A DNA stretch of 23,578 bases from JARRNO01 sp037384885 (GTDB lineage Bacteria; Acidobacteriota; UBA4820; DSQY01). The translations under genes and the position numbers were made by a program. The DNA is taken from positions 1-23,578 of the forward strand of contig JARRNO010000081.1 in NCBI GenBank assembly GCA_037384885.1, in the 5' to 3' direction. A model generated the notes under the pieces. That model did not search any database. It was not told the DNA's origin and was given only the letters and a program-made list of their open reading frames with translations. Below are positions 14,971 to 23,175 of the stretch, in pieces; the first letter of the stretch is position 1; each line of letters opens with the position of its first letter.

Positions 14971-16268
14971 GCCCCACGTACGTCCTCGACACGAATGTTC
15001 TGCTGCACGATCCGAACTGCTTGTACCATTTCAAGGAAAGCCAGGTCGTTATCCCCATCTGGGTGATCGAGGAGATCGACCGGTTCAAGAGGGACGTGAC
15101 GGAGATCGGCCGGAACGCCAGGCACGTGTCGAGAGAATTGGACGCCCTGAGACAATTGGGGCCCCTCTCGCACGGCGTGCCGCTGGAAGGGGGAGGCACC
15201 CTGACGGTGGCCATGGACCAGGTGGCCGATTTGATCCCGCCCACGATCCGCAGGGAGAACGCCGACAACCTGATTCTGGGCGTGGCGCTTTCCCTGAAAC
15301 GCAAGGGATTGGATGTGGTCCTCGTTACGAAGGATACGAACCTCCGCGTCAAGGCGGACGCCTTGGACGTTCAAGCCGAAGATTACGAATCGAACAAGGT
15401 CCAGGTGGACGATCTGTACAACGGCTGGCGGCACTTGGAGGTGTCGCGGGCCGAAATCGACCGCCTCTTCGCCGAAAGAAACCTGGCGCTGGATCAGGAC
15501 GGCGTGTACCCCAATGAGATGTTTCTGCTGACAGACCGGGACAACCCTTCGCACACCGCCCTGGCCCGGCATCTTCCCGGCGAGGGCCTCCTTCAGCCGC
15601 TGGACGATCTGAAGCCGCTTTGGGGAATTATGCCGCGTAACAGGGAGCAGCGGTTCGCCCTGGATCTCCTGTTGAACGAGCGGATCCCGCTGGTGACGCT
15701 CGTGGGAAAGGCCGGGACGGGCAAGACCCTGCTGGCGCTGGCCGCCGGGCTCTTTAAGGTGTCCGATGCGCAAAAGTACCAGAAGCTCCTGGTAACCCGT
15801 CCCATCTTTCCACTGGGACGTGACGTGGGTTTCCTGCCCGGCGAGCTGGAAGAGAAGCTCAGGCCCTGGATGCAGCCGATTTTCGACAACCTGGAGCTGC
15901 TTCTCAACCTGAACGCGGCCAATCCGGGGCGGGCCGCCTACCAGGAGCTTGTGGATCAGCGCATTCTTCAGATCGAAGCCCTGACCTACATTCGGGGCCG
16001 CTCCATTCCCGCGCAGTTCATGATCGTGGACGAAGCCCAGAACCTGACGCCTCACGAGGTGAAGACCATCATCACGCGCGCGGGGGAACAGACCAAAATC
16101 GTTCTGACTGGAGACCCCTATCAGATCGACAACCCCTACATCGATTCTTCTTCCAACGGCCTGACCTTTGTGGTCGAGAAATTCAAGAACCACCCGCTGG
16201 CGGGGCACGTGACGCTTGTCCGGGGTGAGCGTTCTCCGCTGGCCGAAGCCGCGGCGAACGCCCTATGA
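14967..16268 (+). CDS. PhoH-family ATPase with N-terminal PIN domain (YlaK type)
   Basis: A 433-residue protein. The PIN nuclease-like domain (1 to about 150) has the first acidic residue in YVLDTNVLLHDP (D8), VIPIWVIEEIDRFKRD, ENADNLILGVAL and LVTKDTNLRVKADAL. The PhoH P-loop ATPase domain (about 220-433) has NREQRFALDLLL, Walker A GKAGTGKT (247-254), RPIFPLGRDVGFLPGELEEK, Walker B MIVDEAQNLTPHEVK (from 352), VLTGDPYQID and the final GERSPLAEAAA. The family is thought to act on RNA as helicase plus ribonuclease, but its cellular role is poorly settled. It overlaps the kinase upstream (ATGA) and the DUF4390 gene downstream (ATGA), so it is firmly inside the operon. Confidence 0.94.
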   Translation: MSPTYVLDTNVLLHDPNCLYHFKESQVVIPIWVIEEIDRFKRDVTEIGRNARHVSRELDALRQLGPLSHGVPLEGGGTLTVAMDQVADLIPPTIRRENADNLILGVALSLKRKGLDVVLVTKDTNLRVKADALDVQAEDYESNKVQVDDLYNGWRHLEVSRAEIDRLFAERNLALDQDGVYPNEMFLLTDRDNPSHTALARHLPGEGLLQPLDDLKPLWGIMPRNREQRFALDLLLNERIPLVTLVGKAGTGKTLLALAAGLFKVSDAQKYQKLLVTRPIFPLGRDVGFLPGELEEKLRPWMQPIFDNLELLLNLNAANPGRAAYQELVDQRILQIEALTYIRGRSIPAQFMIVDEAQNLTPHEVKTIITRAGEQTKIVLTGDPYQIDNPYIDSSSNGLTFVVEKFKNHPLAGHVTLVRGERSPLAEAAANAL

Positions 16269-16816
16269 GCGTGCGGCGGGCCGGGAAGCTTGCTGTTCTT
16301 GTCTTGCTCGGAATCGCCGTCCAGGTCCTTGCATCGGGTCCCTACCTCAGCGGGCTGACGGCGCAGTTCAAGAATCAGAAAGTCGTGGTCTCCTTTGGCG
16401 TGGGCAACGCCTTCGACCGGCAGGATCTCAAGGAGGCGATCAAGTCCACCCGGCCGGTCACGATCACCTTTACGGTGGAACTTATCCGCCACCGCCTGCT
16501 TTGGAAGGACAAGGTGGTGGCGCGGAAGATCATTCACCGAACCATTACGTATGACAACCTCACGCACCAGTACCGAATCGTAACCCTGATCAAAGACAAG
16601 AAGGTCGACGAACATGTGGTGGGCGGCTGGGAGGACATGAGGCAATACGCCGGCCACGTGCATGACATCGAATTGACCTCCGTAGCCAACCTCAAGCCCG
16701 GCGAGGGCCAGTACTCGGTCCGGGCGCGAGTCACCCTTATCTCGAGCTTCATCCTCTGGATCATTCCCTGGGACGTGGAGACACCTTGGGTGAGCCAGGA
16801 GCTGAAGACGCCATGA
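16265..16816 (+). CDS. DUF4390-family exported protein
   Basis: A 183-residue protein with an N-terminal signal-like helix (LAVLVLLGIAVQVLAS) and a beta-rich mature part: LTAQFKNQKVVVSFGVGNAF, ITFTVELIRHRLLWKDKVV, IIHRTITYDNLTHQYRIV, then VRARVTLISSFILWIIP. This matches DUF4390, commonly encoded immediately before NtrY-like sensor kinases, as here. It may work in the envelope as an accessory or input to the kinase; that is inferred from synteny. The start overlaps the PhoH stop and its stop overlaps the kinase start (ATGA both times). Confidence 0.85.
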   Translation: MSVRRAGKLAVLVLLGIAVQVLASGPYLSGLTAQFKNQKVVVSFGVGNAFDRQDLKEAIKSTRPVTITFTVELIRHRLLWKDKVVARKIIHRTITYDNLTHQYRIVTLIKDKKVDEHVVGGWEDMRQYAGHVHDIELTSVANLKPGEGQYSVRARVTLISSFILWIIPWDVETPWVSQELKTP

Positions 16817-17454
16817 AACACCTGCTTCTCAGACGGATCGCGATCAGCGTGGTGGCCCTGGCGGGCCTGGGGCTGGTGCTCTCCGTCTATTTTGTGATCC
16901 GGCACCTGGAGAGCCGCGGGGAGAGCGGGCTCGCCACGGGCCCGGTCCTCACGGGGCTGGCGCTCGTGATCATCCTCCTGCTTCTTCTCGTTCTGCTCGT
17001 CCTGTTCCGCCAGTTGATCAAGGGGTTCCTGGACTGGCGCCGGCAGCGCGAAGGAGCGCGTTTCCGGACCCGGCTGCTGACCACATTCGTCCTGCTGGGG
17101 CTGCTGTGGACTGGTGGTTCCAATCCCCGTACCAGGAAATCAACCAGAGCGGGCAGCACCTGGTGGACGACGCCATGGACATGGTTCGGCGGGACACGTA
17201 CCGGAAGGCCCAGGCCGTGTCGCGCCAGCTCGCCTCTGTCTCCCCGGCGCTCCAGCCGGCCCTCGCCAAACACCTGGTGGGACTGGGCGATGTGGACACC
17301 CTGGAGCTCATCGACCGTTCCGGGAAGGTGCTCTATCGCAGCATGGACACCCTTCAGGCTCCCGATTCCTATAAGCTCGATAAGAGTTTTTCTCGGGAAG
17401 GCCTCCGCGGGTGGGTGGGGCTGTCGCCCCGGCCGATGGTGGAAAGCGGCGTGA
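16813..17454 (+). pseudogene. N-terminal membrane part of an NtrY-like sensor kinase, out of frame with the rest
   Basis: ATG 16813 forms an ATGA overlap with the DUF4390 stop, the pattern used by the genes before it, and AGGAG lies upstream at 16797-16801. The product begins with two membrane helices (ISVVALAGLGLVLSVYFVI and LTGLALVIILLLLLVLLVLF), a charged linker and the start of a third helix (FRTRLLTTFVLLGLL), the normal beginning of NtrY-type kinases. Up to about 17103 the frame looks real. After that it turns into Arg/Pro/Trp-rich sequence and stops at 17454, while the genuine kinase continues in the -1 frame (17106-18878). A small deletion or sequencing/assembly error at about 17095-17106 is the simplest explanation. 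Confidence 0.7.
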
Positions 17455-18878
17455 GAGTGAACGACCAGGTGGCGGTCATGGTGGGATCGTACCTACCGAA
17501 AGATCTCTTCCAGCAGATGGACTTCATCGCGAAAAACAACCGGCAGTTCCTCCTGGCCAGATCGCAGCGCAAGGTGGTGAAGATTTCCCTGATTTCTTCC
17601 TTCCTGGCCTTGACCCTCATGATCACCTTCGTGGCCCTTTGGATCGGAAGCCATCTCGCCCGGGAGATCAGCATTCCGCTGCAGCTGCTCCTGGAAGGGA
17701 CCCGGGAAGTGTCGAAGGGCAACCTGGCCCACCAGATCCCATACGAGGCCAAGGACGAAATCGGCCAGGTGGTCAAGTCGTTCAACCGGATGACACAAGA
17801 CCTGCAGGCCAGCAAACGCGAGCTGGAGTGGTCCAACCAGGAGTTGAGGATGTCCACCCAGTCCGCCGAGCTCCGGCGCCGCTACATCGAAACGCTCCTG
17901 GAAACGCTGAACATCGGGGTCATCTCCACGGATACGGAGGGGGATGTCCGCACCTTAAATCTCAAAGCCCGGGAACTCATGGGCGTGGAGAGGGGCGAAC
18001 GGCTCCAGAACATCATCTCGCGCCCGGAATGGGCGCCGATCCGGGAAATCCTGAGCGGCCTGCCCGAACGTCCGGTCATGAACCGCGAAATTCCCCTGCC
18101 CGGCGGCAGGGGCCAGCGCATCCTTTCCGTCTCGGCGGCCACACTGAAAGATCCTTCCGGGACTCCTTTCGGGTACCTCCTGATTCTGGAGGACATCACC
18201 GATCTGAGCCGCGCGCAGCGGATCGCCGCCTGGCAGGAAGTGGCCCAGCGCATGGCGCACGAAATCAAGAACCCTCTGACACCCATCCGGCTGTCCTCCC
18301 AGCGCATCCGGAAGAAGGTCAAAGAAAAGGCGCAGGACCTTGAAACGGCGGTGATGGAAGGAACGAACACCATCGAGCGCGAGGTGGAGGGCATGATGAC
18401 CATGGTGAACGAGTTCTCGCGCTTCGCCCGCCTTCCGGAAATTCACCCCAAGCCCGTCTCTTTGACCTCCCTCCTGATGGATGCGGCGTCCACCTACAGG
18501 AGCGCCTACGCGAAGGTCAACGTGGAAATGGAGCTTCCGCCGGACTTCCCTCCGGTTCGCCTGGATTGGGAGCCCATGCACAGGGTGTTCAAGAACCTGT
18601 TTGAAAACGCCATCGAGGCCATGGAGATGTCCGGGACGATCAGCATTTCGCTTCGCCGCGGCGACGGGCACGCGGTCATCACCATGCGGGACACCGGGCC
18701 GGGGATTCCGCGCGAAGCCCGGAGCCGCCTTTTCATGCCGTATTACTCCACGAAGCGGAAGGGGACCGGTCTCGGTCTGCCCATCGTCGCGCGCGTTCTG
18801 GAGGAGCACGGCGGCACGATCGAAGTGGATGAAAGCTACGAGGGAGGGGCGGGCTTCATCATTACCCTTCCCCTTTAA
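17106..18878 (+). CDS. NtrY-like sensor histidine kinase, main part (5' end lost to a frameshift)
   Basis: A 590-residue reading from GTG 17106. It has a periplasmic-type sensor region (about 1-155), a membrane helix (ISLISSFLALTLMITFVALWI), HAMP (ISIPLQLLLEGTREVSKGNL to RMTQDLQ), a PAS-like domain (about 255-370), HisKA with H385 in MAHEIKNPLTPIRLSSQRI, and HATPase_c with N-box NLFENAIEAM (497-506), G1 DTGPGI (from D529) and G2 GTGLGLP (553-559). All catalytic motifs are intact. Homologues carry an N-terminal membrane module, which here is in another frame upstream. The usual third-helix stretch between the linker and the WF motif seems too short, pointing to missing bases. The partner regulator follows after 11 bases. 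Confidence 0.9.
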   Translation: MDWWFQSPYQEINQSGQHLVDDAMDMVRRDTYRKAQAVSRQLASVSPALQPALAKHLVGLGDVDTLELIDRSGKVLYRSMDTLQAPDSYKLDKSFSREGLRGWVGLSPRPMVESGVRVNDQVAVMVGSYLPKDLFQQMDFIAKNNRQFLLARSQRKVVKISLISSFLALTLMITFVALWIGSHLAREISIPLQLLLEGTREVSKGNLAHQIPYEAKDEIGQVVKSFNRMTQDLQASKRELEWSNQELRMSTQSAELRRRYIETLLETLNIGVISTDTEGDVRTLNLKARELMGVERGERLQNIISRPEWAPIREILSGLPERPVMNREIPLPGGRGQRILSVSAATLKDPSGTPFGYLLILEDITDLSRAQRIAAWQEVAQRMAHEIKNPLTPIRLSSQRIRKKVKEKAQDLETAVMEGTNTIEREVEGMMTMVNEFSRFARLPEIHPKPVSLTSLLMDAASTYRSAYAKVNVEMELPPDFPPVRLDWEPMHRVFKNLFENAIEAMEMSGTISISLRRGDGHAVITMRDTGPGIPREARSRLFMPYYSTKRKGTGLGLPIVARVLEEHGGTIEVDESYEGGAGFIITLPL

Positions 18879-18889
18879 GGAGCCGTACC

Positions 18890-20257
18890 ATGCCCAGAGG
18901 GCGCATTCTCGTTGTCGACGATGAAGAAAGCATCCGCACCACGCTTCGCCAGATCCTGGAGGACGAAGGCTACTCGGTGACCGTTTGCGAGGACGGCGAG
19001 ACGGCGCTCAAGCTGCTTGACAAGGGCGATTTCGAGATCGTGCTCCTGGACGTCTGGCTTCCCGGGATGGACGGCATCCAGGTCATGGAGGAGATGAACA
19101 GGCAGCGGCGTACGGAAGAAGTTCTTATGATCTCCGGCCATGGCACGATCGACACGGCGGTTCGCGCCACCCGAGTGGGCGCCTACGATTTCATTGAAAA
19201 GCCGCTCTCTCTCGAGCGCGTCCTGGTGGGCGTGCAGAACGCCCTCCAGAAACACAGGCTGGAAGAAGGGAACCGGCTGCTCAAGGATCAGCTCGGCGAG
19301 GAAACTCAGCTCGTCGGGGAAAGGCCGGCCATTCAGAATCTCAAGGAACAGATCAGGCGTGCGGCGCCCACCGAAGGCCGCGTTCTGGTGTTCGGAGAGA
19401 ACGGAACGGGAAAGGAGCTGGTGGCCCTCCTGATCCACGCCCACAGCAACCGGACCGGCGGCCCCTTCGTAGAACTCAACTGCGCTGCCATCCCCCAGGA
19501 ATTGATCGAAAGCGAGCTCTTCGGCCATCGAAAGGGGTCCTTCACCGGCGCCATCGAGAACAAGAAGGGAAAGTTTCTGCTGGCCAACGGCGGGACCCTG
19601 TTCCTGGATGAGGTGGGAGACATGAGCCTCATGACGCAGGCGAAGGTTTTGCGGGCCCTCCAGGAGCAGACCATTGAACCGGTCGGGGGAGAGGGGAGCC
19701 TCAAGGTGGACGTCCGGGTGATCGCCGCCACGAACAAAGATCTTCAACTGGAAATCGAGGAAGGGAACTTCCGGGAGGACCTGTACTACCGGCTCAGCGT
19801 TATCCCTCTGGTTGTCCCCCCGCTGCGGGAGCGAAAAGAGGACATTCCCCTTATATTCGATTATTACAGCAAATTCTACGGCCAGAAGTACGGTGTTCCC
19901 CCCAAGACCCTCACTGACAAGGCCCGGGAAGCTCTCATGGGGTACGCCTGGCCTGGAAATGTGCGCGAGCTTCGCAACCTGGCCGAGCGCGTGATGATCA
20001 TGCATCCCGATGTGGAAGTGGATCCGCGGCACCTGCCTCTTGGAAACGGGACGGGGACGGGCCCGGAACTTGTTTGGGAAGGCTCCTTGAAAGACGCGCG
20101 CGAGCATTTCGAACACGAGTTCATCCGGCGGGCCCTGATTCGAAACGACTGGAACGTTTCCAGGTCGGCCGAGGAACTGCAGATTGAAAGGCGGCATCTC
20201 TACCGGAGGATGGCCGCTCTCGGAATCCAGAAGGAGAACGGCCATGGTCATGGTTAA
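18890..20257 (+). CDS. Sigma-54-dependent response regulator (NtrX type)
   Basis: A 455-residue activator. The receiver has D10-D11, phosphoacceptor D54 (IVLLDVWLPGMDG) and the lysine of DFIEKPL. The AAA+ domain has Walker A GENGTGKE (169-176), the loop GSFTGA (216-221; Ser in place of Ala as in many NtrX proteins) and Walker B LFLDE (D240-E241). A Fis-type helix-turn-helix is at the C-terminus (NVSRSAEELQIERRHLYRRM). AAGGAG overlaps the kinase stop and lies seven bases before ATG. Its position behind DUF4390 and an NtrY-like kinase makes it the cognate regulator, a call based on synteny plus family. The target genes are unknown; no glnA or nitrogen genes are near. Confidence 0.93.
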   Translation: MPRGRILVVDDEESIRTTLRQILEDEGYSVTVCEDGETALKLLDKGDFEIVLLDVWLPGMDGIQVMEEMNRQRRTEEVLMISGHGTIDTAVRATRVGAYDFIEKPLSLERVLVGVQNALQKHRLEEGNRLLKDQLGEETQLVGERPAIQNLKEQIRRAAPTEGRVLVFGENGTGKELVALLIHAHSNRTGGPFVELNCAAIPQELIESELFGHRKGSFTGAIENKKGKFLLANGGTLFLDEVGDMSLMTQAKVLRALQEQTIEPVGGEGSLKVDVRVIAATNKDLQLEIEEGNFREDLYYRLSVIPLVVPPLRERKEDIPLIFDYYSKFYGQKYGVPPKTLTDKAREALMGYAWPGNVRELRNLAERVMIMHPDVEVDPRHLPLGNGTGTGPELVWEGSLKDAREHFEHEFIRRALIRNDWNVSRSAEELQIERRHLYRRMAALGIQKENGHGHG

Positions 20258-21236
20258 CCGGGCGACCCGGGAGATTACGCTCAAGATCGTCTATTACGGC
20301 CCCGGCCTGGGCGGGAAGACAACGAATCTCGAGCACATTTACCAGACGGCCCCACCCGATCGGAGGGGAAAGCTGCTGAGCGTCTCCACCGAAACAGACA
20401 GAACGTTGTTCTTCGACTTTCTGCCCATGGACCTGGGCGAAATCAAGGGGATGCGCATTCGCGTCCAGCTCTACACCGTTCCGGGCCAGGTATACTACGA
20501 CGCGACGCGGCGCATCGTGCTGCGCGGATGTGACGGCATCGTGTTCGTGGCGGACTCCCAGCAGGTCATGATGGACGCCAATACGGAGAGTGTGGCCAAC
20601 CTGAAAAAGAACCTGCTGCTCAACACGCTTGATCCCGAAACGATTCCCCTGGTGATGCAGTACAACAAACAGGACCTGAACCACCTTGCGCCGGTGGAAG
20701 AACTGGAAGACAGGCTGAACTGGCGCAGCGTTCCCTTTTTCCTGTCTGTGGCGACGGTAGGGACCGGTGTTCACGACGCCCTCAAGAAGATCATCGAGCT
20801 GACCATCCGGCGGCTGCAGGACCAGGAGAGAATCCTGAAGGCCCCGGCCGAAGACCTGGCTTCTCCGAGGCGGGACCGGGGAAAGAAAGTAAAGGCGGGT
20901 TCGGACGAAGGTGCGAAGCCGGCGAAGGAGCTTTCCGACTCTGGGGAAAGGCCCGAGCCCGAGGACGTGGCGGAACTCCCCGAGCCGGAGGTGGAAGCGG
21001 CCGATCTGGAAGACAGCGCCGAGGAAGAACTCCAGCCCGTGGAACCCCCTCCGCTACCGCCCGATCTGTCGGGTGAAGTGGAGGAAGTGCCTCCCTCTCC
21101 CGGCCTGGAAAACCGGCTGGCGATTTTGATGGACGCGCTCGAAGAGGTGGAGAAGCGAGCCGAGGGAACGCTGCGGGAGATTCAGGCGATTCGGGAAGAG
21201 GCGGCGTCTATCGTACGTGAATATGGATCCGAATGA
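20244..21236 (+). CDS. MglA-type small GTPase with long acidic C-terminal tail
   Basis: A 330-residue protein. Residues 1 to about 198 are an MglA/Ras-like GTPase: P-loop GPGLGGKTT (19-27), switch region TETDRTLFFDF, G3 TVPGQ (78-82), DATRRIVLRGCDGIVFVADS, and G4 NKQD (141-144). MglA sets cell polarity and motility in Myxococcus and has many uncharacterised relatives. The tail (about 199-330) is unusual: a Glu/Pro-rich, probably disordered stretch (PEPEDVAELPEPEVEAADLE, then PPPLPPDLSG) and a final predicted coiled coil (LAILMDALEEVEKRAEG to EEAASIVREYG). ATG 20244, with AAGGAG seven bases upstream, overlaps the NtrX gene by 14 bases. No mglB-type Roadblock gene is seen here. Confidence 0.92.
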   Translation: MVMVNRATREITLKIVYYGPGLGGKTTNLEHIYQTAPPDRRGKLLSVSTETDRTLFFDFLPMDLGEIKGMRIRVQLYTVPGQVYYDATRRIVLRGCDGIVFVADSQQVMMDANTESVANLKKNLLLNTLDPETIPLVMQYNKQDLNHLAPVEELEDRLNWRSVPFFLSVATVGTGVHDALKKIIELTIRRLQDQERILKAPAEDLASPRRDRGKKVKAGSDEGAKPAKELSDSGERPEPEDVAELPEPEVEAADLEDSAEEELQPVEPPPLPPDLSGEVEEVPPSPGLENRLAILMDALEEVEKRAEGTLREIQAIREEAASIVREYGSE

Positions 21237-21263
21237 AGAAGCACTGGATCGGAGGAACCTGGC

Positions 21264-22511
21264 ATGGCGACGGCAACTTTGCTCATCATCGGTTCGGAAA
21301 TGCTGGATCCGTCGCGTCCCGACGCCAACGGGCCGCTGGCCCGGGACCGTCTGGCGTCGCTGGGCATTGCCCTGGTGGGGGTCGTCCGCGTGGGCGACGA
21401 TCTCATGTCGTTGGCCTCGGCCTTTAAGGGGGCCCTTGCCGGATCGGACATCGTGCTGACATCGGGCGGGCTCGGCCCGACGGGCGACGATCTGACCCGG
21501 GAAGCGCTGGCATCCGTCCTGGGGCGGAAGGTCGTGATCGACGAAACCTGGAAGGCCGAACTGGCGAAGCGCTATGAGTCCCGGGGACGGACGCTGAGCG
21601 AAAAGGCGCTGCGCCAGGCGCTCGTCGTGGAGGGCAGCGAACCGCTGGCCAACGGCGAGGGGCTGGCCTGCGGCGGGTGGGTGGAAACGGGTGGGGCCGT
21701 TGCCGTGCTCCTGCCGGGTGTTCCCGCCGAATTCCGGCGCATCCTGGATTCGGAAGTCATCCCACGCCTCGCGGGCAGGTTCCCCGAACGCCCCCGCACG
21801 GAGGTGGTGAGGGCCACGGCCGCCGGCCTTCCGGAAGCGGACGTGGAACCGGTCCTTTCGCGGTGGTACGGGAAACCGGGCCACTCCGTATCCATCCTCC
21901 CCCACATGGGTGTTCTCCAGATCAGCGTCACGCTAACTTCTCCGCCTTTGGAGAACCTTGACGCAGAATCCGCCGGGATTCAAAAAGAGCTGAAACGGGG
22001 GCTCGGAAAGCATCTCGTGAGCCTGGAAGGCGATGCGCTCGAAAAGATGGTGGGCGTCCGCTTGCTGGAAAGGGGCTGGACCCTCTCCTGCGCTGAATCC
22101 TGCTCCGGCGGGCTCATTTCGCAGAAGATCGTTTCCGTTCCCGGCGCGTCGCGCTATTACCTGGGTGGAATTTGCGCTTACGGGAACGAAGCCAAGCAGA
22201 CCCTGTTGGGCGTCCCTCGCGACACGCTGGAAGCTTCGGGAGCCGTCAGCGAAGAGACGGCGCTCGCCATGGCCCGCGGCGCGCGCGCCCGGTTCGTCTC
22301 GCACTGCGCCGTCTCGACAACGGGTATTGCCGGGCCCGAGGGGGGAAGCCCGGAAAAGCCTGTGGGAACGGTTTATATGGCGGTGGCCACACCCGTGGAA
22401 GAGCGGGTGCACAAGATCTTCATGCCGTATTCGAGGGAGGCGGTGATGTCCTTTTCCGCTCACTACGCGCTGTACCGCCTCTGGCGGATGCTCGAGGAGA
22501 ACGAAGCCTGA
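21264..22511 (+). CDS. cinA: CinA-family protein (ADP-ribose pyrophosphatase / NMN deamidase)
   Basis: A 415-residue two-domain protein. The N-terminal MoCF-like domain, which cleaves ADP-ribose in studied homologues, shows LLIIGSEMLDPSRPDANG, VLTSGGLGPTGDDLTREALA and VLLPGVPAEFRRIL. The C-terminal PncC-type amidase domain, which converts NMN to nicotinate mononucleotide, shows LSCAESCSGGLISQKI, GGICAYGNEAKQTLLGVP, SGAVSEETALAMARGAR, and STTGIAGPEGG with KPVGTVYMAVA. GGAGG lies eight bases before ATG 21264, 27 bases after the MglA stop, so it is probably the last gene of the long operon. The classical competence link is not supported by anything here. Confidence 0.95.
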   Translation: MATATLLIIGSEMLDPSRPDANGPLARDRLASLGIALVGVVRVGDDLMSLASAFKGALAGSDIVLTSGGLGPTGDDLTREALASVLGRKVVIDETWKAELAKRYESRGRTLSEKALRQALVVEGSEPLANGEGLACGGWVETGGAVAVLLPGVPAEFRRILDSEVIPRLAGRFPERPRTEVVRATAAGLPEADVEPVLSRWYGKPGHSVSILPHMGVLQISVTLTSPPLENLDAESAGIQKELKRGLGKHLVSLEGDALEKMVGVRLLERGWTLSCAESCSGGLISQKIVSVPGASRYYLGGICAYGNEAKQTLLGVPRDTLEASGAVSEETALAMARGARARFVSHCAVSTTGIAGPEGGSPEKPVGTVYMAVATPVEERVHKIFMPYSREAVMSFSAHYALYRLWRMLEENEA

Positions 22512-22538
22512 CCCTCCTCAGACGCGCGGGGAAGACTT

Positions 22539-22961
22539 TCAGGCGAGGTCCCAAAGAAGGATCCCCGTCTCCGGCTGCCTTACAAGCCTCAGCGGTTCCT
22601 GGAGAACGGTCATGTGAATCTCGGCCGTGATGGAGACCATGGCCTGGAAGAGATGCCCGGCGACGCAGTTCCCTCCAGATGAAGACACGGTGACGTGGAC
22701 GTGGGCGTGATATTCGTCGTCGAGCACCCCGATGGACCCATCCAGGGAAACAATCTCCACGTGCCGGGGAACGGGGATCTTTACGTACTTTCGGGCGTCC
22801 AGGTCGAAATAACCGAGATGGACGTCCCGGACCGCGCCGAGCCCGGTCATAACGGCGGACGGAATGGCGCTCTTACGGGCCCAATGAACGAGTTCGCCCA
22901 CCAGTTCCTCTCCCGGATCGAGCCTGAAGAGCACATCCTTTCCCTCTCTTCGAACCTGCAT
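22539..22961 (-). CDS. PPC/DUF296-domain protein
   Basis: A 140-residue single-domain protein of the PPC (plant and prokaryote conserved, DUF296) family. Some members bind DNA, in plants via an added AT-hook; bacterial ones are mostly uncharacterised. The core is visible: FRLDPGEELVGELVHWA, SAVMTGLGAVRDVHLGYFD, VEIVSLDGSIG, then the histidine cluster EYHAHVHVTVSSSGG, VAGHLFQAMVSITAEIHM, which in solved members binds a metal. ATG 22961 has GGAGG six bases upstream; the longer reading to 23057 is rejected because it includes Cys/Arg-rich sequence and the promoter. It converges with cinA, leaving 27 bases between the stops. Confidence 0.9.
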   Translation of the reverse strand: MQVRREGKDVLFRLDPGEELVGELVHWARKSAIPSAVMTGLGAVRDVHLGYFDLDARKYVKIPVPRHVEIVSLDGSIGVLDDEYHAHVHVTVSSSGGNCVAGHLFQAMVSITAEIHMTVLQEPLRLVRQPETGILLWDLA

Positions 22962-22983
22962 GGGGGACCTCCGGATCAGTTGG

Positions 22984-22992
22984 ATCATAGCA
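22984..22992 (-). promoter_or_regulatory. Extended -10 promoter element for the PPC-domain gene
   Basis: Read on the minus strand, TGCTATGAT is an extended -10 with five of six matches in the hexamer. Transcription would start near 22977, directly before the GGAGG and ATG 22961. No -35 is recognisable. Confidence 0.5.
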
Positions 22993-23114
22993 CAACCGCA
23001 TTGCGGGCGGCCCCTTCCGCACTCCGCGCCGTGAAGTTCGAACCGGGTTTTCTCCAAGGTTTCCCAGAGGGTTTCAAAAGATGCCCGGTCTCCTGAATAC
23101 GCGCCCGGAAAGGC

Positions 23115-23143
23115 TTGACATGGGTGCTGCTTCCATGTAATAT
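23115..23143 (+). promoter_or_regulatory. Near-consensus promoter for rpsT
   Basis: A perfect TTGACA (23115-23120), a spacer of exactly 17 bases and TAATAT (23138-23143). Transcription would start near 23150, giving a short leader before GGAGG at 23166-23170. This strength suits a ribosomal protein gene. Confidence 0.8.
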
Positions 23144-23175
23144 CAGGATTCGTTTGAGGTTTCGTGGAGGAAGTT

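Noticed and set aside
14787..16208. 473-residue minus-strand open frame opposite the PhoH gene
   Set aside because: The PhoH reading has Walker motifs and a PIN domain; the antisense frame shows no family signature and no ribosome site.
17085..17115. Classical -1 programmed frameshift site joining the two kinase frames
   Set aside because: No X-XXY-YYZ slippery heptamer is present at the junction, and the protein also seems to lack residues there, so a deletion or assembly fault fits better.
18875..20284. 469-residue minus-strand open frame opposite the NtrX gene
   Set aside because: It is a shadow of the sigma-54 regulator, without recognisable motifs and covering its start signals.
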